NCBI RefSeq assembly: GCF_021347895.1
Contig: NC_067120.1
Span: 16,105,361 to 16,169,360, forward strand
Length of the DNA stretch: 64,000 nucleotides
Reading direction: 5' to 3'
Source of the DNA: Acanthochromis polyacanthus
Lineage: Eukaryota > Chordata > Actinopteri > Pomacentridae
Position numbers and translations under genes: made by a program. Each line of letters starts with the position of its first letter. The first letter of the stretch is position 1. Of this stretch, positions 11,224-24,300 are shown in pieces. The notes under the pieces are model-generated. The model ran no database searches and was not told where the DNA came from. It saw nothing but the letters and a program-made list of their open reading frames with translations.

Positions 11224-14200
11224 CAATATATGTATGAAATGCGATAAAACTACTGACATTGTAAATGGGAGAGAAATTAGACTTAGTTACTGAGAGTGGC
11301 CCAAGATAGGGCAAACCATTACTGGACAGTGTATTGGGGGATGAGCTGGAACGAGTTGGATGTGTGCATCTTAAAGGACTTGAAGGATGTGCTGATCACA
11401 TGTACCAGCACTTTTAGAGATCTTTAGGAGTCTATGCTTCAGTTAGCTGGAACTATTTTGGCTGCACTCAAAGGACCAACAGCATATCTGACAGGTGTGA
11501 TCATCATATTTTGGCTCATTTATTGTGTATTCCTAGTTAAAAACCCACAACACTGGGTCTGCTAGTAGTCATATTTATCGTTGACATTCGTGTTGATCAT
11601 GTTTTTGATTTTTCAAACACTTGTGTTGACTTTCTAATGTTAGAAAACCAAAATGTATTCATTATACATGATATAAAACAGAAAAAACACGCATGAAAAG
11701 TTGAAACCACATAATGTTATTAAGTGACTGAAACAGTCAATTGATTATCAAAATATGTGCATAGTAATTCTGTTGATGACTGATCTGTCTTCACTACATG
11801 CTGGAATTGTTTTTCTTTTTCATCCGAGGAAAGCCAGACATGACTGGGATGCTGCAGGAGATGACGCTGCGTCTAAGCAGGGCTCATTTTCCACTCTCGA
11901 ACTGATTAAGACCAATCCAGCGTTAACCCCATCTTGGCTTCCTCTTGCAGGATTAGTGCAAATCTGTTGTTAATGACTGATTGTGGCAGTGGTGATTGAG
12001 CTTGTATGTGAAAGGAGTGGTGGGGGTGGCAGGCGGGGATGAGATTGTTGGAACAACATCTTGTTATTAAAGTCTATCACTCCATCATCCGCTCTTCCAC
12101 CCTGTCCTCTTTCCCGTCCTTTCTTCCTCCCCCACATCACTGGATCCGCCCCTGCTGATAAGCCAAGACGTTTCTATAAAGTTACCCACTCAATTATGCG
12201 ACTCACATCGAAAACGGTGGGGTTTCGCTCACTTTCACTCAGGCTGCGGTACCCTCAGGGAGTTCTGGGGTCATGATAAAAAGCACAAATGACAGTACTG
12301 GTCACTCGAGTGCAGCAGTAAAATCCCAGAATCTGTTCCCTGTACTTGATGTAACGTGATTTCCGATTTCAGTGCAATGAGGTTGAGAATTCCAAAGGGA
12401 CCGAGGAGAGAGAAAGAGATTGAAATTCAGAGCAAAGCTGGGAGAGTAGAAAAAAAAACTCGACAAGAAAAAGCACCAAAATCAAACCACAAACAGTAAT
12501 AGCTTTGGCAACGTCCAAGGTGTGATTTATAGAGGAGAAGAAATGGCCTTGTTTGAGGGCTTTCACGTCTGGGCCCTGTGATTTACAGTGATGAGTGGAG
12601 CGCTCACATCACGTGCATTCAGGCTGCTAAGATAAGACAGGAGAGGTAGGAGGCCCCATTAGTACTGATTGTAAGAGGCTGCTGCCTTTCTGTGTGGCGC
12701 TGGTCTGATGTGTTTTTACAGTTTATCAATTCAGTGACAGTCCTTAATGGGATAGATGGGATTGGCTCTTTCAGCATGTGCTGTGATGCTAAAATGAGTC
12801 TCCTTATGGTCTGCCCTAATCTCTTAAGTGCATCTATTAGGAGCATTTATGATTTATGAGTTGCAGACATTGTACTTACAGGAGCAGTGTAGCTGCAGAG
12901 TGAATGGAAGTGGCGAGAGGAGAAGAATGAGCTTTAATAAACTTATTTTGTCAGTGCTTTGTCTTGACTTCAGGAGATGAATGTCTTTAATAGTGGAGCA
13001 GAGCACCCAGGGTCTTCGTTCCACAGCAGCGGTGTTGTTCCAGATTAAAATGAGTGTTTGCATAGTTTCATGGCTGGTCACAAAAGGCCCCCTGCAGCAC
13101 ACAAACTGCTGCTTTTGAAAGGTGTTGCTAGGATACAGTCCAGCGTAAAGATGAAATCCTGTCTGTACGGCTTTCTTGCAGCTCTACAGCTCGGACATTA
13201 TGCCTCGCATATTGCGCACATGGTGCCGTTTGCAGTGTATCTTCCTTCGTGTCTTAATATTTGTGTGTGTATCCGTGTGTGTCATTGTGTACGCGTTTAA
13301 ATGTTTAGTCAGTGCAGTCTTGTTTGTGTCATGCAAAGCTGCCTTATTACATGGACTATCCTCTACCGTAATCCACTTTCTGTAATAAGACTCCGTTTGT
13401 CTGGTGGGTGCTGAGATCTCAATCCTGCTGTCACACCTCTGAGTCTCCGCCAGCTGACACCTCAGGCTGTTCACAAAGAATCAATAGTGTCTGCCTCATG
13501 TTCAATTACACTCCAATCAACGCTCACCAATCCAGCATGACCCGGGAATGAATGGACAGGTCTGCTAAGACTGAACTGATGTTCAGTGCTTTGATATCAG
13601 AGAACGAATATGTGAATTTGACAGCGCGTTGGTCAGAAGCTGATCAATGTACCGTAATACACATCTGGATTGGTGTTCTGTCAACTGTAAGGTGAGGCAT
13701 AGATTTCTGAGCCTGATTTTAGATTATTTGTTCCATCTTAAGAGAACGTTACTTCATATTTAACCACATTGACTGCATCTTAGAGTTTATTGCCAAATTC
13801 TTATCCTCTTTACCAGGAAACACTGTTTTAGACTCCCCTGTTTCTTAAATGGTGTAATGGTTATTTTCAGTCTGAACTTCTTTGACTTTCAGTGTGGGAA
13901 CAGATTATTCTAAACACATAAAACTTTATTCGTCTATTCTGATTATATGGCGAATATGAAGCCATTGCATTTCACATCAGATCCTCTCAGCCATTATAGA
14001 GAAATTATTATTCCACCATGTTCATCTCTTCCAACGCCCCCAGTGTGCCTTCTCAGTCAGACAGCTGTTAATTTTCATGTTGCGTTACTGGGTAAGAGGC
14101 TAAGAGCTGCTGCTGTGCTGGTGTTAAGATCTTGGGGGAAGTGAGTAAGCAACGAGATGCCAGTTCAGCTAAACTGGTGCTCAGGATTTCTTCAGGCAAT

Positions 14201-15185
14201 TGTCCAAATGTCAATCATCAGGCGTCAACCTATCAAGGAGCTCATGCCTTGGAGGCTGACAGGAAGCAGAGACGTGGTAAAGATGTTGTTGCGCTGTCTG
14301 AGTGAAAAGGGCCAAATGCTTTCTGGTTCCCGCTTCTTAAAAAAAAAAAAAAAGGATTTTGTTTTTGTATGAATGTTTAAGAAAATCCATAGGTTTGTAC
14401 TGTTGGTCTGAAAAGAGCAGAGGTTTAAGCAAGTTGTTGAACATGTCAAATTTTGCATCAATGCCAAAGGGAGTTATTCTCTCCCACTAAACACATATAA
14501 AACACTTCTCACCTGCATGAAGCACCTTATAGGAGCTAAAACGGAGCGTTTCAGACAGAAGGTGAGAAGCAGTGCCAAAGTAATGTACAGTATGAGAAAA
14601 GCAATGTCCTTGAGTCTTGTCACTAGCTGATGCATGTGAACATATTCTAGTACACCCTAAAGTTACAATTATAACCCTGTAAATGTATAATATGAGCTCT
14701 ATAATGAATAATGACTATATTATATTGTTAGTTGTACCCCTACACACATGTACACAGAAACCAGTGTCTCGGGTAGGTCTAGGTTATGTGGATTTCTTCC
14801 TTTTTACTTTTTTTTGTGGTAGAAAATATGGCATTCATAGTGGGATGTTCAACATGTAAATCCTGTTTTCTTTTTAGCTACTCTTTTCTAATTTATGTAG
14901 GTCAGATTCTGCTCTTGTGAAAGTTAGATTTAAAACAGATGCTGTCTTGCTGTGCTCCCCCACCATAATTTGGGCTTAAAGAAGACACACTATTCATTGT
15001 TCAGCATTGACAAGGGGCGTTTTTGTTCAGTTGTTTCGTAATATTGAGTTAAATGCTACAATCTGAAGGGCAGTGGAGCTTTTATCGTTTTTCTGTGAAT
15101 TGTTGGCTACCCAATAGATATTCTTCTATCAGGTGATTTCTATATTTTCTGACAGTGTCTCTTTTTATTTCTTCGTGTCTTTAAG
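11224..15185. other. noncoding DNA upstream of the start-codon exon
   Basis: No gene recognised. Contains an A run at 14339-14353. The 3' end (15150-15185) is the pyrimidine tract and acceptor of the exon with the start codon. Confidence 0.5.
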
Positions 15186-15320
15186 GAAAGCCCGGCGGTC
15201 CTGCTAATGTTCCATCAGCTGAGCTTCTAGCTGAAACCCCAGCAGGTGGTTCTCACTTCAACATCATGCTGCACCTCACCCTGCTCCTCCATCTCCTGGT
15301 CTTCTCACTCTCCCCAGCAG
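15186..15320 (+). CDS. cntn1: cntn1 exon with start codon and signal peptide (coding 15266-15320)
   Basis: The exon is preceded by a pyrimidine-rich acceptor ending at 15185 (ctttaag), so 15186-15265 would be 5' UTR spliced from an upstream noncoding exon. ATG at 15266 (context acatcATGc) opens a hydrophobic leader [18 protein letters not shown], then a donor (cag|gtctgt) at 15321, phase 1. The signal peptide is clear; the 5' edge is less sure because alternative AGs lie at 15218, 15229 and 15245. Confidence 0.85.
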
Positions 15321-18300
15321 GTCTGTAGCACATTCAGCCCAAAGGAAATGGCAAAATGAAATCACGGAATGTGTTAAAAGATATTTCAAGACACTGTATG
15401 ACTGCCGTTGGATGAAAAGTAGCACGTCTCGAAAAAGAATCATTCTCTACACTTCCACTCCTCTTTAGTGCCAGTCATACTGTGTTATATATGGGTGCTG
15501 ATTGTTTGTATGACCCACAAGTCATTACATCTCTCTGCCAAGAGCTGGAGTTGGCATCAAAGCACTTAAGTTGCAAACCTGGGACTTCGCATTAGCAATA
15601 CATTAAACTGATGTGATGAGTTTAGCAGTTGTAGCAGTTTGCTCTCTGATAATTCTGTTTTCAAACATTGCTGTTAAGGAGCACTTAGGATTCAAAAGGA
15701 TTCTTCTCAAATATCTTGTCTCTCTTTTACTTCACCTTTTAAATATGTGAAAATCACACAGGTGGAGGCAGCTTGTCAGAACTGGATTGCCAGTGGACAA
15801 AGTGTGAACAAGCTGCCGGCTTTAGAGAATGTAGTAAATATAATGATGCTGGCAGTGATGTGTGTTTCACAGCAAAACTACAAACCTGAATTTAATATTA
15901 ATGACTTCAGTGAAGATTTATTGTAAAGTTTCTTTTCTGGCTTTGATTAAACCCCTAAAATCTCATAACTGTTGATCAGTGTTACATATTTATAAATTGT
16001 TTTCCTGAAAGTAATGCCTTAGATGTAACTCTACACCGTTGCTTCTTTGGATCTAATAATATATAAACCAGTGCTCCCTCTTGCTACACCCACCCGTTCA
16101 CCTGCAACCTGAGCATACCTGCTCACCTTCAGCTCTGCTTGACCACAGAAAAAGTACTCTAGGCTGCCCAATAGCACGTTTTAATATTAGGGCAATTCAG
16201 TCATACCTGTTTGAGGCAGATACTGTTCTGAAGATTAATAATGATACAGAAAGTCTCAACCCACAAGCTGATGGCAGTTCCAGGGTGGAACTGTTTGTAC
16301 ATGGTGTTTACTGCTTATTTCACTCATGATATGTCCACCAAATAAAAAAGTCTACATGGACATTTTAACTATTTTGATAACTTGATTTTAATTTTAGAAT
16401 TTCTTTTTATGTAACAATGTGGTCAAAACATACCAAACTGTGGTCATTTTTAAGCAAAAACACTCATGCTAAGGTTGACTAAAGCGAGTACAAATTGTTA
16501 AAAATGACACGTTTAACTGATAGGCTAAGCTGAGCAGTCGCATGCCTTTGAGGGCCCAGAGTTTGCAGCTTTCTATTCAGCGTACTGCTGTGCAATCAGC
16601 TGTGCTGGAAACAAAGCAAAGTGGACAGAAAACAGCAGGCCCGAAAATGACCTGTCTACAAAAGAAACAACCTCCTCTGTGTCCTTATACCTTGGGCAAT
16701 CCAGACTTTTTTTCCAATTTGATTTCACGTGAACACAAAAAGAAGGGACTGCTTTTTGAGAATGTTCCTGGATTCACACAGGCAACTTTCTCAGAAAGAT
16801 GTTGAGATTTATCTTTTGATCTCTTTTCTCCATCTCTCTTGTTTTTGTACATAGGAAACTGATCACATAGAGGTTCAGAAAGGCATAGAGAAACTAATAA
16901 ATGCACATTAATGTCACATATAGTTACATTTTGCACATATTACACTTTCTTTCATATACAGCTCACACTCAGGGTTGAACTGTATTATTGCTTTATCTAA
17001 ACAGGCAGCGGCCTCACAACAGTTACAGGTCTTTTTTGTGAGCAGAGAACATCGGCTTGACAGCAAGAATTAAGTTTGATACTTAGTGTGATGTTACTGA
17101 TATGACAGTAGAGCAAAAATCAAGCACACGCACTGACCTATAAATAAAGCATAGCGTGTGTTTGTGTGTGTGTGTTTTTTATGGTTCACTTGGCACATAG
17201 ACTGCAGCATACTGTTTGGGGACACAACAGCATTTATTATTTAGCAGCAATATTTAATCATCAGGTCAGTGTGAGTGTTTTTCTTCGTTCTTTAAATGAG
17301 TGACCATTTGAGTACAGCGTCGCAGAATAATTAAACATACATTCACTAAAGGCCAAACAGAGATTTGATTTTTGTAATTTATTTAGAGATTAGGATGTTG
17401 TGGATTCCACAGAGATGGCCTTCAGCCAAAGATAGTCTTTCATTCTGAGCTTGGATTTCCAGTCATTCATCACATTCTCTGCAGCAAAAAGGGAGTTCTG
17501 TCTCAGTCAAGTACCTCTCTGAGAAAGTTTTATGATGATTCACGATTTGTTTTGATCCATTTTTCTAGCTTTATTCTACGATGAATGCAGGTTAGCAGCC
17601 CGTGAAGTAATCTAATTAGCATATTTGCAGCGTTGTGGTTCAATGTATTAACACAACTTCCTTTGCTTGCTCTTACAGGAGCATCAGTAAATGGGGAGGT
17701 ACCTCACTTTTACGGAGGTAAGCCTACATTCGTGTGATTCCACAAAATCATCCTTACTTGTTTCATTTCCATTATCTTCCTGGGCTGGAGGAAAGTATTA
17801 GTGGAGTTTTCAGTGTTGATGAAAACAGGTTCTTGGTTTCTGCTGCTGTATTAACATAAGACAGCACATTTCACACATTCACTGCACTGTGCCATTTCTC
17901 TCTGCTCAATGTTGGTACAGTGCCGTTAATTTGATGTGCAGAGAGCCTAATGCAGTGCTATGGTGGAGAAAATCATTCACTTGTGTTAACTATGTCATGC
18001 TCTGTAGTATTTTAATTGTTCATCATTTCATTCATAATTTCCATATTTTGTATACATTCACTTATTGATGATGACAGATATTTTCTTAATTCCGAGGGAA
18101 ATTTAGGTATTTAGCAGCTTACATACAACTAAAAAGGCAGGTTAGTAACAAGATTAACATTAACATTAAAGGTTATTATATACTCTAAAAGACATCCTTT
18201 ACAACACTATAAACTTTAAAACAGTACTATAAACTTCAAAGTTTAAAACTGAAAATCTTCTAATTTTAATATCTGCAGAAATACTAAATGTGAACCCAAA

Positions 18301-21300
18301 AGTCACTACACAGTATTTAGACATTTCAAGGCACAGTGATTTAAAGTGATTCAGACAGGTTGCAAACTACGTAAGGTGCAAAGACATAGATATTCTACAG
18401 TCACATTGGATCAGTCTGTGATCATGACTGCGACCCGCCCTGAAACCACTCAGTGAAAAACTGTACAGTCCGATGGCTAGGGGGACTAAAGAGTTCCTGA
18501 GTCTGTTTGTGGAGCAGGACAGAACATGGCATAAATAATAAAAATAGTAATACTCATTATGGTAGCTAATGGGAGTGATATTAATCTCTGATGTTGTTTG
18601 ATATACACCCCCTGCACTTTCTCATTCAAGTAAAGTAGAACCTGTCCTACAACTTTTGACAGGGGGTGCATCTACTAAATTTGGTACACACATGCAGCAC
18701 ATCAGGCTGAACAAAAAAGTCAATGACCGCCACATTCCAAACCAGGAAGTGAGCTATTTTGCGTTGAATGTCAGATTTTGCCCATTTTAAAAAAATTTTC
18801 TAGAGCGAACTCCTCCTAGGAGGAAACTCCAATTCACCTCAAATTTGGCCAGTACATACAGGAGGCCTTAATGATCCAAAGTTATTAAAATCTTTTTCCA
18901 AAGTCAAAGGACGTGTCCGTGGCAGCCTCTGGAATTTTGATCCTTCACCATGAAATTTCAAATGCTGTGTAAATGCCCTGAACATGCTCCAATCTGCCTG
19001 AAACTTTACATGTATGATCGGAGTCCTGCCCTGATCACAACCATATGATGAAATACACCCCCTGTCAAAAGTTGTAGGACAGGTTTTAATAACTTTGGAT
19101 CATTAAGGCCTCCTGTATGTACTGGCCGAATTTGAGGTGAATTGGAGTTTCCTCCTAGGAGGAGTTCGCTCTAGAAAAAAATTAAAAAATGGGCAAAATC
19201 TGACATTCAACGCAAAATAACTCACTTCCTGGTTTGGAATGTGGCGGTCATTGACTTTTTTGTTCAGCCTGATGTGTTGCATATGTGTACCAAATTTGGT
19301 AGATACACCCCCCTGTCAAAAGTTGTAGGACAGGTTCTACTTTATTTGAATGAGACAGTGTCCTAAAACTTTTGACAGGGGGTGTTCGTGTCTATTCTTA
19401 CTGAATTTAAACTCTCACCTACTTACTAGACTGAATGTTTTGCAGCTGTTAACAACATCGGGTTTCTATCAGAAATTTCTTAATCTCCAATATAAGCAGC
19501 ATCACATACTTCATCATCTATTTGACTGCCAAAACTATCAGTAAACATAGATGGAGGTTTCCAATTGGTAGAGAGTGTGAGGACGTGGGAGACTTGTGAG
19601 ACTTTGCCAACATTCCTAAAACGTAAGTGCGCAGTAAGAAATTCACTCACTTCTCTCTGCAGAGATGACTAACTCAGATCTTAATTTTGTGGGTCCAAAT
19701 TTCCACCACAATATAATTTAAAGTTGTCTAGCACTTCCAAAAAAAAGGTTTCACTGTTTTAGTCTTTTGAAGCTGATTGAACTGGAATCAGTTTATGCCC
19801 ACAAATGTCATAGATATCAGAGATCAGATTCCAAAGCTCCCCATGAGTTTACAGAAAATGTTAAATGTCTTATAAGGTCGCAGAGTTTATTGGTGATTTG
19901 TTTTTACGCACAGTTATATATTCTGCTCAAGTATCTTTGGGAAATCAAAGACTTTTCTAGTTTTTTGCTCAAACCTAGAGCAAGTGAATAGCTGAACTGA
20001 GAGAAATACATTGGCAGGTTGGCAGCATAATTCAAAGACCTGTTTCCTTTTTATTTATAGCCTTCAACCCAGAGACAAACATTCTGCACCTATTTACTGG
20101 CAGGATGATGGGGCTGTGACCTTGGAGGGAGCTGTGATTTATAGTCAAGGCCACTGGACTGTTTCAGAAGACTTATGATTTCTTATTGCACAAGAACAAC
20201 AGCTGTTTAGCATTAGGCTTTAAATTCTTTTTGTTTTCTATAGAGAAACACTCACTGCTGACAGTAACAAGCCATATGTTTCCATGGACTTACACATAGC
20301 ATAGTAGTACTGTCAACTTTCTTGTTTTGCTCTAGATTTTCCAGGATAAATGCTTCTCCTTTGTTCCAAATTCTAATCAGATCCTGATGCTGTTCCTTTA
20401 GCTCAAGAGAACAGGATATTGAAAAAGTGTTGTGATGGCCAGGCAGACCACATGGACCGGCTTTTCACAGAATGCAACCCTCTTAGGATTCAACACACGC
20501 ACAATGCAGTGAAACTCCAGTAAAAGATGGAAATAATATATAATAACACTAATTTAAAATGATCACTTTCTTCCGTATTTCAACACATAATTTAAGCATT
20601 TGTGCTCTGTTGTTCTGCTCAGTTACTAAAATGCACTATGAATAGAAGAAAAGAAGTATGCCAGACCTGGTTAAGTGCAGGATATAAAGTAGAAGTCATA
20701 GAGGAGCAGGCAGTAACAGACATCTTTCTTTCTCATGGTCCACAATAAGATATTAGTTAATGAAAATCATTCTGGAGGTCCTGTTTCTGACCACTGTGGC
20801 TATTTCTGGATTTCTCCCTCTTTCAGACATACATTAATACTAATGGAGATGGTGAAAATTCAAGACAGTGGTACATTGCACTGAGCAGATGAATCTAGGA
20901 CTGGTGATTAGAGCTAGAAGCTGTATGTGAGCTGCCATGCCTCATTGTGGAGTTATGTGGAGGAAGATAGATGAGAGGAAGAAAGTAATTATATAAGGCT
21001 GTATGATTCATTCATGAGTCATCCCTACAGCCATACATCATCTATGCATCTATTGAATTTATATAAATTTAGATGCATTTATATCTTTTTTATATACATT
21101 CCTTTCTTGTTCACTTTCTTGCCAGGAGGGAAAAGATGCATCGCTAGATCTGGAACTATAACTAGCCTGGGTCTGTGCAAAGATCTACTTGCAAAATCTG
21201 TTAACAGAACCGCTATAGCTCACAAATATGCAGGTTAAATTCAGCTTTTAAAATATGCATAAAAACCCAAGAGTGAAATGATAAGCTGTGGTTTAACTTG

Positions 21301-24300
21301 TAATGTCTTGTAATGAGTTGCTCTCACTGTGAGGCCGCCAGCCAAACAGCGGACACTCGAGGATGTCGCTGAGCCCGGCCAAGAAATCGTCCAAAAATAG
21401 TCCAGATCGATCTCATTTAATTCAGCCACAAAGTAAATAAACAGATTTCCCCGCAATGTCGTGGGGTGTTTTGGCAGAATGTATTTCAAATGCCTGTGCT
21501 TGAAATGTAAAAATATAAAGTCAAACAGAAAATGGTTGCACTCTTCATATCCAAAAATAGATGTGTTTCTATTGGAAACATAGAGCTAGTTTAATTAAAA
21601 AATTAAGAGTTTTGATTAGTTGGGGTAGCTTCCTGTTATTCTGCGGAACAGGTTGTAATTTTCATTGCACTATCAGTGTTTACTATCTGCATAAGATTTT
21701 TACTCCATGTCTTATTATGTAGGAGGAAAAAAAATGAAAGCAGACTGTCAGCACGGGGTAAATTTGAAAAAGGAGGGCTTGCTGATTTGTTGCTTGGGAA
21801 CAAGTTGGGATGCGGCATGCAGGCTGAATTGTTTGTGGATCAAGGGAGCAGAGTGATAATTTTTTCTGGTGGTCTCTCTTTGTTGTTTTTGTTTTCCACC
21901 TATTCATTCTTTTTCCTTCTCCACGAGACGTTGACCCGAGATGATTTTGTTTTTCTGTGTGCCCGTATGGAGTATCACCTCCTGGACAAGTTGACATTAT
22001 CTCCACATGTCTGCAGAAATAACACCACATGCTTTAGCTGGGGCGCTGTCGAATGTTTTTGATGCACTCCTCAATCAGATACACTCGGCTACAGTCTTTA
22101 AGGTCAGTCGGCGCTAAAAAAAAAAGGTGTGAAAATGCTGCTTTGGCTTTACAATTTTGAACTCTTTGTCGAACCGGGACAAAGATGAAGGTGTAGTCAT
22201 TGGAGGAGGCAGAGTCGATAGCAATCTCCTCAAAGGTTAGAACATTGCGTAGGCGGCCTTCCAGCTGGGACGCACTGCAGGATTCCTCTTTATTCTTACC
22301 GTTGAACTGCTCATCGTTCAGCTCACGTTAATACATACCATCCTGCTCTTAGAGCAATACTAATGCTCGCCCGATGTCTGTCTCTGTAGTGCCAGATACT
22401 CGCCCCTCGCAGGCTTAGAAGGTGGGCGTCAAAAGTTTGGAGCTATTTTTAGCATTCTACTGATTTCTCCAACACTTCTCAGCTGTGCAGTCATATCGAT
22501 GCGTAATTACACATGATCTCAATCAAGAAACATTTATCATTGTTTCTTAACATAGAAAAGTGAGTTTCAGATTAATATCCATATTGGCCTTTGGAAATCA
22601 CTGGATAACATTTTTGAAAAAAATTGGTCTCTTGCAGCCGTAATTTGAGTCAGTTCTTTTTGACAGCAGTTGTGATAACACGCTTGTCACCGCATCGAGC
22701 GCACACTGACTGACATCGGCCATACTGCCGCAAATAATTGAGCCTGCAGTGAAACAGAGTAATTAAATATTTATCTTATGTATAAAAATTTTTTAAAAAG
22801 TAGATTTTTTACTCCAGGGACAATTTGGTTCGCCACCATGCCTTGTTATACGGCTCAGGGGCTTGTGGGTAATTATTGCTAGTCTATGCTTTTGGTGCCT
22901 CAAGGATACAATATGTTATCTGTCCCACTTGGACAGTCTCTTGGTCATGTAAACAAACCAAGCTGCAGATGTTTCCGTAAAACGTCACCATGAGGAGAGT
23001 TAAATTCATCAGAGAATTAAGTGCTTGTGGGATTTTGAGCAATTATGGGACGATTTAGATGTAAAACAAAAACATAGAAAGTGTTATTTTTGCAGGGTGG
23101 GAGCTGAGAGCTGCAAACATCTGGAAAATTTAAAAGACATTTAAAGATAGAAAGAAATAACAGGACATATTGCAGCTTTATGTTTACTGGTATTCATTAC
23201 ATGCCAGTAAGTTATTGTCATGAGCCTAAATGAAACCTGAACCTCACTGAATTATTGACGCCTCATTAGAAACCAATGCTCGGGAAGATAACAGGCTCCT
23301 AAAATAACAGGCTGTGGTGTTTCATATTCAAATGAGAGTCTAAACTTACCTGCTGTTGAACTGAATAGGACTGTGTTTGATAATAAAGTCTGTCCAGTTG
23401 ATGATGGCGTCCAGCAGGCCCTGGAGACAGAAAACTTCTAACCGGAGTGTGTGCATCCATGTGTGTGTTTGTCCATGCATGTGTGAGTGTTTTTTGCCCT
23501 TTTGTACAGATGTGGCCTTTCCTGAAAGTGACCGTCTGTCTTCCCTTCTTTGTCTTTTATGCATGTGGGATCTCTCAATTGGCTATTGTGTAAATAATTG
23601 TTAAGCAGGCCAACTCAGTGCATCCACAGTCAAGTCGTGCCAAAATGGGAAACAGGGAGAGGGTTTGATGCAGGGAGAAAGAGAGAACCTGAGACCCGAA
23701 CAGATTAGGAAAGGAATAATAGGGAGACTGAAAGACCGAGGTAGCGCTGGAGCTGTAGAAAAAGATTTGTTGTGTTTCGGACAAATCACACCAGACATGT
23801 TTGGAATGAGGGTGAAAAGAGTTTATGACAGAATACACAAGAAGAGTGAGAGAAGGAGGCTGTATGAGAAGCAGATTTGAGTCAATGTGCTATCATGTTC
23901 ACCCTGACAATGTTAACATGCTGGTATAATGGTGTGATGTTTACCATGTTGATTGTCTGTCTTTATTTTGCATTTATCATGCTACCATTTCCTTGTACGC
24001 ACTAATCCCAAAGTGCAGCTGAGGTTGATGGAGATGTGAATAGTTTAGCACGTTTGGTCATAACGTGTTGGTGATGAATTTTGACCTGGATGGTGACAGA
24101 TGAAGAATTAAGGTGTTACAATACATTCTGAAGCAGCCATTTCTCCGAAAAACTGTGACTGTTTACAACTAAACTGCTCGCTTTGAGCGAAGCATATTTT
24201 CACCAGGATTATGTTTGTTTGAGACATCTCAGATACGTTTCTAGTCAATATATCTTTGCCATTTGTTTTACTTCTTTACTGTTGCACTTTTTCTTCCAAC

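Noticed and set aside
21676..22062. 128-codon open frame in intron 2 (and an overlapping reverse frame)
   Set aside because: No domain, signal or splice context recognised; both strands are open over the same DNA, as expected by chance. It lies inside a cntn1 intron.
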